Of a stretch of 17,190 nt of DNA, positions 6,764 to 13,690 are shown piece by piece; the stretch's first letter is position 1, and the number at the start of each line of letters is the position of its first letter. Location of the stretch: NCBI GenBank assembly GCA_021796315.1, contig JAJYOH010000057.1, positions 1-17,190 of the forward strand, written 5' to 3'. The position numbers were made by a program, and so were the translations under genes. The notes under the pieces were generated by a model. It was not told the origin of the DNA. It ran no database searches and was given only the letters and a program-made list of their open reading frames with translations. Source of the stretch: Chloroflexota bacterium (lineage in GTDB: Bacteria > Chloroflexota > Anaerolineae > Anaerolineales > Villigracilaceae).

Positions 6764-8215
6764 TTACTTTGTAAAAGTAACATCAGCGGGCATACCGATC
6801 TTCAACTCACTGGTGGGGTTGGAGACCTTCAACTTCACGGCATAGACCGTCGAACTGCGGCCTTCCACGGTCTGCACATTACGCGGAGTGAACTCGGCCT
6901 GGTCTGCAATGTTTATCACCACCGCGCTAAAAGTCGGTCTGTTGCCGGTGGCAGAGTCGATCTTCACGGTTGCATTCTGCCCAAGACTGATCTCTCGCAA
7001 CCGATCTTCCGGCACATACACCGTGATGGTCATTTCGCTGATGTTCGCCATGCTCAGGGCAATCGCACCCGGCTGGACGAATTCACCCGGTTCCACGTTG
7101 CGGGTCAGGATCGTGCCGTCGATGGGAGCATAGATCGTCAGCTTCGCCAGTTGAACGTCGATCAGGTCCACACTGGCCTGTGCCTGCTGAACAGCGTTGT
7201 GCGCCTGGTCGTTCGCAGCCTCAGCCTGGTTGAGCGCCGCCTGGGCCGTGGTGACGCTTGGAGACATGCTGCCCGTTCGGATGAAACTCACATAATCCAT
7301 GGCGGTGTTGTAACGCTCCTGCTGCAAGCTGATATTGGCGCGCGCCTTCAAGACATCCTTCGCACCGTTGGTGGTCAGCGCATTGTTGTAGGTATTCTGC
7401 GTGTCCTTGAGAGTCGCTTTGGCATCGTCGAAGAGTTGTTGTGAGTAATTCTTGATGTTCTGGTCGATATTGCTGGCGCTGATCAGGTAATTGGCGGGAT
7501 TACCGGAGGGGTTGTTTTGCTGTATGGATAATTGATAAAGTTCGTAACGCGTCAATTGATCGATATTCTTCCCGTTCTGCACACGATTATTCAAATCGTT
7601 GGCTACCCGATAGGCTGCCTCAGCCGCAGCTAGGTCTTTCTCGATCTTCACAAAATCACTGCTGCCTGCCGAAGCTTCGACGCTGGCAAGGTTGCCCTGT
7701 GCATCGGTCAAAGCCTCTTGGGACGCATCCACTTCCGCCTGGGCGGCAGTCATCTGTTCTGCCTGGGTGTAATACCACAGCGGCAGGTTGAAAGCCGATG
7801 GCGCAGAATTCACCCATTGAGAAGTGCGCTTGGCTCTCTCCGATGTCAGCGCCGAGTTGAGCGCCAGGTCATATTGGTTCTGGGCGGAAGATAAGGCGGC
7901 GTCTGCGGTGGCGGCGGCTGACCTGGCGACGTCCAGAGCCGCCAGCGCCTGTTGTTTCTGGGCTTGAAGCAGGCTGCTGTCGAGATGCAGAAGCGGGTCA
8001 CCGGCTTGGACGTTCTGGCCTTCGCTGACCAGCACATCCTTGACTTTGCCTGCCAGTTCGGGGGCAACGTTGACATTCGTGGCTTCGATAGTTCCCGAGG
8101 CTTGTAGTTGTCCGTTCGAGTTGCCGCTCAATGCACGAAATCCGTAATAGATCCCAATGGCTGCGACCACTACGATCACGATGATTAATGGAAGAGGTGG
8201 ACGTTTATTTTGCAT
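6764..8215 (-). CDS. HlyD/YbhG-type membrane-fusion (adaptor) protein
   Basis: This 483-residue protein has one N-terminal membrane anchor (about 9-28). The first half of the biotinyl-lipoyl-like domain follows (GTIEATNVNVAPELAGKVKDV and EGQNVQAGDPLLHLD, 41-79). A very long Ala/Gln/Asn-rich helical hairpin runs from about 80 to 355. The second lipoyl half (IYAPIDGTI...VEPGEFVQPG, about 361-383) and a beta-barrel region ending in GMPADVTFTK follow. AAGGAG precedes the ATG. It would link the permeases to the outside. In diderm bacteria such adaptors reach an outer-membrane channel; Chloroflexota are usually considered monoderm, so its job here may be to gate or extend the exporter. It lies between the permease and ATPase genes in one operon. 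Confidence 0.93.
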   Translation of the reverse strand: MQNKRPPLPLIIVIVVVAAIGIYYGFRALSGNSNGQLQASGTIEATNVNVAPELAGKVKDVLVSEGQNVQAGDPLLHLDSSLLQAQKQQALAALDVARSAAATADAALSSAQNQYDLALNSALTSERAKRTSQWVNSAPSAFNLPLWYYTQAEQMTAAQAEVDASQEALTDAQGNLASVEASAGSSDFVKIEKDLAAAEAAYRVANDLNNRVQNGKNIDQLTRYELYQLSIQQNNPSGNPANYLISASNIDQNIKNYSQQLFDDAKATLKDTQNTYNNALTTNGAKDVLKARANISLQQERYNTAMDYVSFIRTGSMSPSVTTAQAALNQAEAANDQAHNAVQQAQASVDLIDVQLAKLTIYAPIDGTILTRNVEPGEFVQPGAIALSMANISEMTITVYVPEDRLREISLGQNATVKIDSATGNRPTFSAVVINIADQAEFTPRNVQTVEGRSSTVYAVKLKVSNPTSELKIGMPADVTFTK

Positions 8216-8236
8216 AATTTACTCCTTTGATGTATC

Positions 8237-8248
8237 TCCAAATTTGGA
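8237..8248. repeat. 12-bp perfect palindrome between two operon genes
   Basis: TCCAAATTTGGA lies in the 38-bp gap between the permease stop and the HlyD-type gene start, just upstream of its ribosome binding site. It is the longest intergenic gap inside the operon. A role in regulation or mRNA processing is possible, but the palindrome is short and AT-rich. Confidence 0.4.
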
Positions 8249-8253
8249 TATTT

Positions 8254-9381
8254 TTAATCAAGTCTCTTACGGAACCTGGCCGCGGCAATTCCTAAAATCA
8301 CCGCTGCAAATATCGTAAGAGCAACAATTTCATTTTGAAGCGCATCCGCACCAACACCTTTCAGCAGCAAAGCACGGATAATTACAAGATAATAGCGGAG
8401 AGGAACCGCGTACGAAACGATCTGCAAAAACTTCGGCATCGCATCGATTGGGAAGAAAAAGCCTGAAAGGAAAATGCTCGGCAACATCGTCATCATCACG
8501 GTTAACATTGCCTCTTGCTGGGTATTGGCAATGGTGGATGCCAACAGGCCGATCCCCAGACTCGAGAGAACGAATAGGCCCGAGAGAATCAAGATCAATC
8601 CCAAGTCGCCTCTTACCGGGACCTTAAACCACCAGTGCCCAATAATGAGCACTTCCAACACATCGACAAAAGCCAGGATCACGTAAGGCAGGATTTTCCC
8701 CACGATCAATTCCCACGAACGGATCGGCGTCACGATCAACTGTTCAATCGTCCCACGCTCGCGCTCACGAACAACTGCTGTGGCTGTAAGCAAAGCTGTA
8801 ATAAAGGACAGAATCATGCCGATGACCCCGGGGATGTTAAAGTAAGCCGAGACCAGATCCGGGTTGTACCAGACCTGGGTGCGAACCTCCACTGGCGGGG
8901 TAATGGTTGCGCTGCGTCCTGTAAGCGCCAATTGTTCGGTCAACACTTTAGTCGCGTATGATTGCCCAATCAACCGCGCAGTCGAAAGAGCAGTGCCGCC
9001 CACTGTTGCATCCGAACCATCCAAAACCATCGAGACCTGGGCGTTGTCATCTTGCAGCCGTGTCGCATAATCCACCGGAATGATAAGGGCCGCGCGCGCT
9101 TTTCCAGTTTCGATCAAGGTTCGATACTCTTGCTCTGAACCAACCGCATAGTTGATCTGAAAATAATCGGCAGCACGAAAGGCGTCTATAAAAGCCCGCG
9201 ATTGCGTTGATTGACTTTGATCCCAGACCGCCAGGGAAATATTTTTAACATCGGTCGTGGCAGCGTATCCCAGCAGGAACAATTGCACAATGGGCATGAC
9301 AATAATCAGGGCCAATGTACGAGGATCCCGCCAAATCTGGATAAACTCTTTGCGGATAATTGACAAAAGTCTCGTGTTCAT
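8254..9381 (-). CDS. ABC-2 type permease, paralogue 2 (YbhS/YbhR-like)
   Basis: This 375-residue membrane protein has a basic start with RKEFIQIWRDPRTL, a first transmembrane helix (about 22-42), a long extracytoplasmic domain (to about 180) and a C-terminal cluster of about five helices. The conserved cytoplasmic RERERGTIEQLIVTPI lies at 205-220, where ABC-2 permeases contact the ATPase. It is collinear with the neighbouring permease over the whole length and clearly more than half identical by eye, so the pair arose by duplication and probably forms the heterodimeric pore. GAGGAG precedes the start in a 17-bp gap. The substrate is unknown; homologous systems export drugs. Confidence 0.94.
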   Translation of the reverse strand: MNTRLLSIIRKEFIQIWRDPRTLALIIVMPIVQLFLLGYAATTDVKNISLAVWDQSQSTQSRAFIDAFRAADYFQINYAVGSEQEYRTLIETGKARAALIIPVDYATRLQDDNAQVSMVLDGSDATVGGTALSTARLIGQSYATKVLTEQLALTGRSATITPPVEVRTQVWYNPDLVSAYFNIPGVIGMILSFITALLTATAVVRERERGTIEQLIVTPIRSWELIVGKILPYVILAFVDVLEVLIIGHWWFKVPVRGDLGLILILSGLFVLSSLGIGLLASTIANTQQEAMLTVMMTMLPSIFLSGFFFPIDAMPKFLQIVSYAVPLRYYLVIIRALLLKGVGADALQNEIVALTIFAAVILGIAAARFRKRLD

Positions 9382-9398
9382 GCGGTCTCCTCGAAAGG

Positions 9399-10526
9399 CT
9401 AATCAAGAGTTTTGTGGAAACGCCGGGCGGCGAGTCCCATGATGACCACGCCAAATAACGCCAAAGGAATAACTTGATTCTGGATTGTCCCAAGCCCTGC
9501 GCCTTTCAGCATCAGCGAACGAAGAGTGATAATGTAATACCTAAGGGGAATAATATAGGAAATCCATTGAAGCGGAAGCGGCATTGCGTCAATTGGGAAA
9601 AACAAGCCTGAGAGAAAAATGCTCGGCAACAAGGTCATCTGCACCATCACATTGGCTTCCTGCTGAGTGTGTGCAATGGTTGAAGCGAACAACCCAATTC
9701 CCAGGCTGGAGAGCAGAAGCAAACCCGAGCTCAACGCAATGAGTCCCAAATTTCCAACCACCGGCACTTTGAACCACCAGTGTCCAATAATAAGCGCCTC
9801 AAGCACTTCTACAGAAGCAAGAATGACATATGGTGTGATCTTGCCGACCATTAATTCCCACGAACGAATTGGCGTCACAATCAATTGCTCGATAGTGCCG
9901 CGTTCGCGCTCACGGACAACGGCTGAGGCTGTCAGGACAGTTGTGATCATAAAGAGGATTTGTCCGATCACACCTGGGATCATGAAGTAGGCGCTGATCA
10001 AATCGGGGTTGTACCAGACCTGGGTCCGGACTTGAAGCGGCGAACCGGGCGATGAAAATCCGCCTCGAAGCGCGGCCTGCTCCTGGACAATTTTCGCCCC
10101 ATAAGATTGGCCTATCAGCTGCGCGACAGAAAGGGCGGTCGTGCCAACGGAGGCATCCGAGCCATCCAGGATCATTGAAACTTGCGCGTTGTTTTCAAGC
10201 AGACGGCGATCATAATCGGACGGAATGATCAATGCGGCGCGGGCGTCCCCCTCTTCAATTAAAGTTTGAATTTCGGTTTGAGAATTCACCGCATAAGCAA
10301 TGCGAAAATAATCCGCCGAGCGAAAAGCATCCAACAAAGCACGCGATTGCGGAGATTGGTTCTGATCCCAGATCGCAATGGGAATATTTTTGACATCCGT
10401 GGCTGATGCATAGCCGAGCAAAAATAATTGCAGGATCGGCATGATAACGATCATGATGACTGTACGGCGGTCACGGAAAGCTTGAATAAATTCCTTACGC
10501 ATAATAGAAACAAGACGAGAGTTCAT
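9399..10526 (-). CDS. ABC-2 type permease, paralogue 1 (YbhS/YbhR-like)
   Basis: This 375-residue permease is the first structural gene after the regulator and overlaps its stop by ATGA, which suggests translational coupling. It has the same layout as its downstream paralogue: RKEFIQAFRDRRTV, a first helix near 22-42, an extracytoplasmic domain containing DGSDASVGTTAL, and RERERGTIEQLIVTPI at 205-220 before the helical bundle. Both copies are intact with no frameshift. Sequence differences are spread along the length, so the duplication is not recent. Confidence 0.94.
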   Translation of the reverse strand: MNSRLVSIMRKEFIQAFRDRRTVIMIVIMPILQLFLLGYASATDVKNIPIAIWDQNQSPQSRALLDAFRSADYFRIAYAVNSQTEIQTLIEEGDARAALIIPSDYDRRLLENNAQVSMILDGSDASVGTTALSVAQLIGQSYGAKIVQEQAALRGGFSSPGSPLQVRTQVWYNPDLISAYFMIPGVIGQILFMITTVLTASAVVRERERGTIEQLIVTPIRSWELMVGKITPYVILASVEVLEALIIGHWWFKVPVVGNLGLIALSSGLLLLSSLGIGLFASTIAHTQQEANVMVQMTLLPSIFLSGLFFPIDAMPLPLQWISYIIPLRYYIITLRSLMLKGAGLGTIQNQVIPLALFGVVIMGLAARRFHKTLD

Positions 10527-11131
10527 GCAGTCTCCACTAAGATTCCATGCAGATAGATATCCACAAAAAGTTCAAAGCTGTTTTTAGGCATAATTTTTTT
10601 CAATGCGGTGTCTCCAATAAACAGCTCGGTTACATAGAAAGAGAAAAACATCCCAATGAAGGAACGCATCAAAATAGCGGGGGGAATCTTCCGTAAGTTC
10701 TTTCGAACTTTCACAAGACGCTCAAAAACCGGCAAAAGTTTTGGCCCGATCTCGCGCAGCATTAATGATGCGTGTTTTCCGTTGAACTCAATGATTTCGA
10801 TGAACATTAATTTTACGAAGTCAGGCTGGCTGCCCAACTCGGAGACCAAAGCGCTCGCCGCATTACAGATAAAATCTTCGGCTGTCTCCCCCTCTGCGGC
10901 CATAATGGCAGGAAGCACCCGTTTATATGGATGTTTATCCACCACAATGCCGGCAAAGATATCCTCTTTATTGGAAAAATGATTATAAATGCCGCCCAGG
11001 GCAAGCCCAGCCTGGTCGGCGATCTGGCGCATCGAAGTCGCATGATAACCATGGTCGAGAAAAAGAGTCAGTGCCGCCTCTTCGATTGCCTGACGTGTGC
11101 GCTCACCTTTGGTAATGGTTTCTTCGGTCAT
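10523..11131 (-). CDS. TetR-family repressor of the export operon (CecR/YbiH-like by context)
   Basis: This 202-residue protein has a typical TetR N-terminal helix-turn-helix: TRQAIEEAALTLFLDHGYHATSMRQIADQAGLALGGIYNHFSNKEDIF, at about 12-59, with the recognition helix near GLALGGIYNHF. The C-terminal ligand-binding half is family-specific and has a hydrophobic end (MRSFIGMFFSFYVTELFIG). It is the first gene of the exporter operon and overlaps the first permease. A perfect palindrome lies 22 bp upstream at the predicted transcription start, so it probably represses itself and the operon and is released by an exported compound. The E. coli operon cecR-ybhGFSR has the same set of parts. Confidence 0.94.
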   Translation of the reverse strand: MTEETITKGERTRQAIEEAALTLFLDHGYHATSMRQIADQAGLALGGIYNHFSNKEDIFAGIVVDKHPYKRVLPAIMAAEGETAEDFICNAASALVSELGSQPDFVKLMFIEIIEFNGKHASLMLREIGPKLLPVFERLVKVRKNLRKIPPAILMRSFIGMFFSFYVTELFIGDTALKKIMPKNSFELFVDIYLHGILVETA

Positions 11132-11152
11132 ATATTTCCTAACACAAAAACG

Positions 11153-11166
11153 AACGAACGTTCGTT
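11153..11166. promoter_or_regulatory. Predicted TetR operator
   Basis: AACGAACGTTCGTT is a perfect 14-bp palindrome, longer with mismatches into flanking A and T runs. It lies directly downstream of the -10 of the TetR promoter, covering the expected start of transcription. Binding there would block RNA polymerase. This is the usual arrangement of an autoregulated TetR gene. Confidence 0.75.
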
Positions 11167-11167
11167 T

Positions 11168-11195
11168 ATTTTATGCAATTCACAAAACCTGTCAA
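11168..11195 (-). promoter_or_regulatory. Predicted sigma70-type promoter of the tetR-exporter operon
   Basis: Read on the minus strand, a consensus TTGACA (11195-11190), a 16-bp spacer and TAAAAT (11173-11168) are present. Transcription would start near 11161, within the palindromic operator, and give a leader of about 30 nt before the ATG at 11131. Confidence 0.75.
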
Positions 11196-11259
11196 GGGCA
11201 AAGCCTACCCGCCATCTTTCATATACCAAAATTCACAGCACACATTAGCCGATTCGGAA

Positions 11260-11287
11260 TTGCCGCAAGTATTGCACATGCTATAAT
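11260..11287 (+). promoter_or_regulatory. Predicted extended -10 promoter of the permease/eut leader
   Basis: TTGCCG (11260-11265), a 16-bp spacer and a perfect TATAAT (11282-11287) preceded by TG-C form a strong extended -10 promoter. Transcription from about 11294 would produce a leader of roughly 320 nt before the permease ATG at 11615. Confidence 0.65.
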
Positions 11288-11614
11288 GTCACATGCTATC
11301 TAATTGCCCCTTGCAAACCATCCGTGTGTGGACAACTTTGTCTGTGCGCGGATTTTGATTCCGCGTACCCTTTCAGAAGACCCAGTGTTATCTATTTACA
11401 AAATTTATGGAAAGAAGCGAACAAAATTTCCTTTCAAATGCCCAACACCAGCCTTCAATAAAGGCTGATTTTTTTACCACGCCGCCAAGATCGTGTTGGA
11501 ACTTATCCGAAATAATGATTATTGAAGTTGGAGGCCTATGCCCGATTGCCAGCCAAATTGAACTTTTCCCGTTGTTCTGAAACCTTTTTCACCAAACCAT
11601 AAGGAGATATAGAT
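11288..11614 (+). promoter_or_regulatory. Long 5' leader with mutually exclusive stems and an internal terminator
   Basis: No gene was recognised in this stretch. At 11322-11351 a stem of up to 14 pairs can form (several G-U pairs, closing around CU). At 11347-11365 CGCGGA pairs with TCCGCG. The two share bases 11347-11351, so they exclude each other. An intrinsic terminator follows at 11449-11475. A seven-codon frame (11538-11561, MPDCQPN) has GGAGG just before its ATG. AAGGAG at 11601-11606 serves the permease. The layout suggests transcription attenuation, but no known riboswitch consensus, including the cobalamin box, was seen. Confidence 0.45.
11449..11475 (+). terminator. Intrinsic terminator inside the permease leader
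   Basis: CAGCCTT and AAGGCTG pair perfectly around CAATA and are followed by A and seven Ts. It is a short but classic rho-independent terminator, placed about 155 nt after the predicted start and 140 nt before the permease ATG. It would end a small leader RNA unless read through. Confidence 0.78.
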
Positions 11615-13162
11615 ATGAGTGACAAAGTACAAGAGCACGATAAGCAAGTTCTACATAAAATGGGTTATGCTCAGGAACTTTCCCGCCGCATGAGTGGCTT
11701 CTCCAACTTCGCCATTTCTTTCTCCATCATTTGTATCTTGGCCGGCGGCATTACTGCCTTTCCCTTCGCGTTCAGCGCGACCGGCGGCGGCGGAGTTGGC
11801 ATTGGCTGGCTCGTAGGTGGATTGTTCGCCCTGGTTGTTTCTTTTTCAATGGGACAGATCGCATCATCTTACCCGACTGCGGGCGGACTCTATCACTGGA
11901 GCTCCATCCTCGGCGGAAAAGCCTGGGGTTGGGTAACTGCATGGTTCAACTTACTCGGCCTCGTTTTCGTAATTTCATCGGTGGATGCAGGCGTCTTCCA
12001 ACTCTTCCGCGATCTGATTCTGCATGGCATTTTCAATGTGGATGTTTCCGGCGCGGCATGGCAAGCCACGAGCGGTTTACCGGGAATGATCTGGCTGCTT
12101 GGCGTAGGAGTGATCATTGCCACTCATGCAGCCTTCAATCATTTTGGAATCCGCATCACCACGATTCTCACCGACCTCAGCGGATACTGGATCTTCGCGG
12201 TCGCAATCCTATTGATCCTTTCCCTGCTGATCTTCTCCCCTGTTGCGATTGACCTATCCCGCTTATGGACTTTCTCCAACTTCTCAGGCGATGCCGGTGG
12301 CGGTGTGGTTCCGCCGTTCACTAGTATTTTATACGGATTTGTGATCGGCCTCCTGCTCGTCACCTACACCATTACAGGCTATGATGCTTCAGCCCACACA
12401 TCCGAAGAGACGCACGATGCCCAGATCAATGTTCCGAAAGGCATGTGGCAGGCCGTCTTTTACTCGATAACTTTTGGATGGCTCCTGGTTTGCACCTTTG
12501 TATTGGTCATGCCAAGCGTTAAGGACGGGGCAGCCCAGGGCTGGAATGTTATCTATTGGACATTGTCCAGTTCAAGAATGCCGCCCTTCCTGCTCGACTT
12601 GCTGTATGTTGGCATTGTCTTCGCCAACTATTTGTGCGGTCTGGCCTGCGTAACATCCTGCTCGCGCATGATGTATGCTTTTGCCCGCGATGATGGTCTC
12701 CCATTCTCAAAAGCATTAAGCAATGTCACTGTCGAACATCGCGTACCAACCGTTTCCATTTGGGTCAGCGCGGCGTTGGCTTTCCTTTCCTGCCTTTATG
12801 GCGGCGCTTTCATCGTGCTCGCGGCTGGATGTGCAGTCTTCCTGTATATTTCCTACATCATGCCGGTTGCCGCAGGCATCTTTGCCGAGGGCAAAACCTG
12901 GAAAGAGAAAGGCCCATTCAACCTTGGCGCACTTTCAAAGCCGAACGCGGTCCTTGCCATTCTTGGCGGTTTGGTATTGGTCTGGGTGGGCTTCCAACCG
13001 CCAAATGAGTTGGTTGGATATCTGATTGTCGGCCTGATCGTTGTCTTGTTGATTCTCTGGTTCGTCAGTGAGCGCACCCGTTTCCAGGGCGTTCCGCAAG
13101 GCGACAGGATTGTTGAACGTCAGAAGATGATCGCTGAGATCGAAAAGAAATATCAAGATTAG
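11615..13162 (+). CDS. APC-superfamily amine/amino acid permease, probable ethanolamine importer
   Basis: This 515-residue integral membrane protein has about 12 hydrophobic segments. Its N-terminus (LHKMGYAQELSRRMSGFSNFAISFSIICILAGGITAF) is characteristic of the amino acid/choline transporter branch of the APC superfamily, which includes GABA permeases and the yeast choline/ethanolamine permease Hnm1. The GITAF unwound first helix and the later TGYDASAHTSEETHDA segment are also family marks. AAGGAG lies 8 nt before the ATG. It is followed by eutN, eutA, eutB and eutC, and no EutH-type transporter is seen, so ethanolamine is the likely substrate. That assignment rests on context; GABA, choline or an amino acid remain possible. 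Confidence 0.85.
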   Translation: MSDKVQEHDKQVLHKMGYAQELSRRMSGFSNFAISFSIICILAGGITAFPFAFSATGGGGVGIGWLVGGLFALVVSFSMGQIASSYPTAGGLYHWSSILGGKAWGWVTAWFNLLGLVFVISSVDAGVFQLFRDLILHGIFNVDVSGAAWQATSGLPGMIWLLGVGVIIATHAAFNHFGIRITTILTDLSGYWIFAVAILLILSLLIFSPVAIDLSRLWTFSNFSGDAGGGVVPPFTSILYGFVIGLLLVTYTITGYDASAHTSEETHDAQINVPKGMWQAVFYSITFGWLLVCTFVLVMPSVKDGAAQGWNVIYWTLSSSRMPPFLLDLLYVGIVFANYLCGLACVTSCSRMMYAFARDDGLPFSKALSNVTVEHRVPTVSIWVSAALAFLSCLYGGAFIVLAAGCAVFLYISYIMPVAAGIFAEGKTWKEKGPFNLGALSKPNAVLAILGGLVLVWVGFQPPNELVGYLIVGLIVVLLILWFVSERTRFQGVPQGDRIVERQKMIAEIEKKYQD

Positions 13163-13177
13163 TTTCTCTAAATAAAG

Positions 13178-13212
13178 GCAACGCGACATCTCACTAAGAG
13201 ATGTCGCGTTGC
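13178..13212. terminator. Strong hairpin after the permease gene, candidate terminator
   Basis: Arms 13178-13192 and 13198-13212 (GCAACGCGACATCTC and its exact complement) form a 15-bp stem with a 5-nt loop, 15 nt after the permease stop. No T-run follows on the plus strand, so it may act as a factor-dependent terminator or protect the mRNA end. Confidence 0.65.
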
Positions 13213-13226
13213 ATCAGAAATTATCC

Positions 13227-13263
13227 GTTTGGGTTTGCCCAAACTCTATTCATCCTGTAAAAT
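13227..13263 (+). promoter_or_regulatory. Predicted promoter for eutN with overlapping inverted repeat
   Basis: TTGCCC (13235-13240), a 17-bp spacer and TAAAAT (13258-13263) match a sigma70-type promoter. Transcription would start near 13270, about 45 nt before the eutN ATG. GTTTGGG and CCCAAAC (13227-13244) form a 7-bp inverted repeat across the -35 and could be an operator. Confidence 0.5.
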
Positions 13264-13313
13264 CATTGAAGTACGGTTCGATACATACCAGGAATTTGGC
13301 CTGTGAGGATGCC

Positions 13314-13604
13314 ATGCGTATTGCTCTTGTAATTGGTTCGACGATTTCAACCATCAAGGACGAAACCATTCGCGGACGAAAATTATTGATCGTGCGCGAC
13401 GCTGACACGGAGGGCAGGGTCAAAGGCGAGCCTTATATCGCTGTTGATACGGTCAGCGCGGGGACCGGCGATCTGGTCATGGTCACGGACGGCTCGTCTG
13501 CCCGATATACCAACCAGACCACGAATGCCCCAGTCGATTCGGTCATCGTTGGCGTGATCGACTCATTGGAAATGAGCGGCAAAGTCACCTACAGAAAAGA
13601 ATAA
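13314..13604 (+). CDS. eutN: EutN/CcmL-family microcompartment vertex protein
   Basis: This 96-residue protein is a pentamer-forming shell vertex (BMC-P) that closes the corners of bacterial microcompartments. It has the family start MRIALVIGSTISTIKDETIRG, then KLLIVRDAD, PYIAVDTVSAGTGDLVMVTDGSSAR (about 40-64) and VIVGVIDSLE near the end. The ATG at 13314 is preferred over one at 13209, because 35 extra residues would precede the family start, would cover the predicted promoter and have no family match; GAGGA lies just upstream of 13314. It sits directly upstream of eutA, eutB and eutC. No hexameric shell protein (BMC-H) is in the window, so the rest of the shell must be encoded elsewhere or be absent. 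Confidence 0.93.
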   Translation: MRIALVIGSTISTIKDETIRGRKLLIVRDADTEGRVKGEPYIAVDTVSAGTGDLVMVTDGSSARYTNQTTNAPVDSVIVGVIDSLEMSGKVTYRKE

Positions 13605-13613
13605 TTCCATTAT

Positions 13614-13677
13614 GTCGTTGTGAGTCTTCGAGAAGCAATCTCGTGCAAATAGATTGCTTCGCTTCGCTCGCAATGAC
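13614..13677. repeat. Dispersed GTCATTGCGAG-type palindromic repeat, copy a
   Basis: A 64-nt imperfect palindrome starting GTCGTTGTGAG and ending CTCGCAATGAC, with GAAGCAATCT and its complement as the inner arms. It fills the 86-bp gap between eutN and eutA. It is one of three related copies in this operon; its left half is nearly the reverse complement of the right half of copy c. Confidence 0.85.
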
Positions 13678-13690
13678 GTGAATCTTTTTT

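Noticed and set aside
11288..11614. Cobalamin riboswitch controlling the AdoCbl-dependent eut genes
   Set aside because: No GCCACTG-like B12 box or the expected multi-stem core was found in the leader, though a different regulatory RNA remains possible.
13209..13313. Longer start for the EutN-family gene giving 131 residues
   Set aside because: The extra residues have no family match, begin inside a hairpin and cover the predicted promoter. The ATG at 13314 begins exactly at the family start and has GAGGA upstream.
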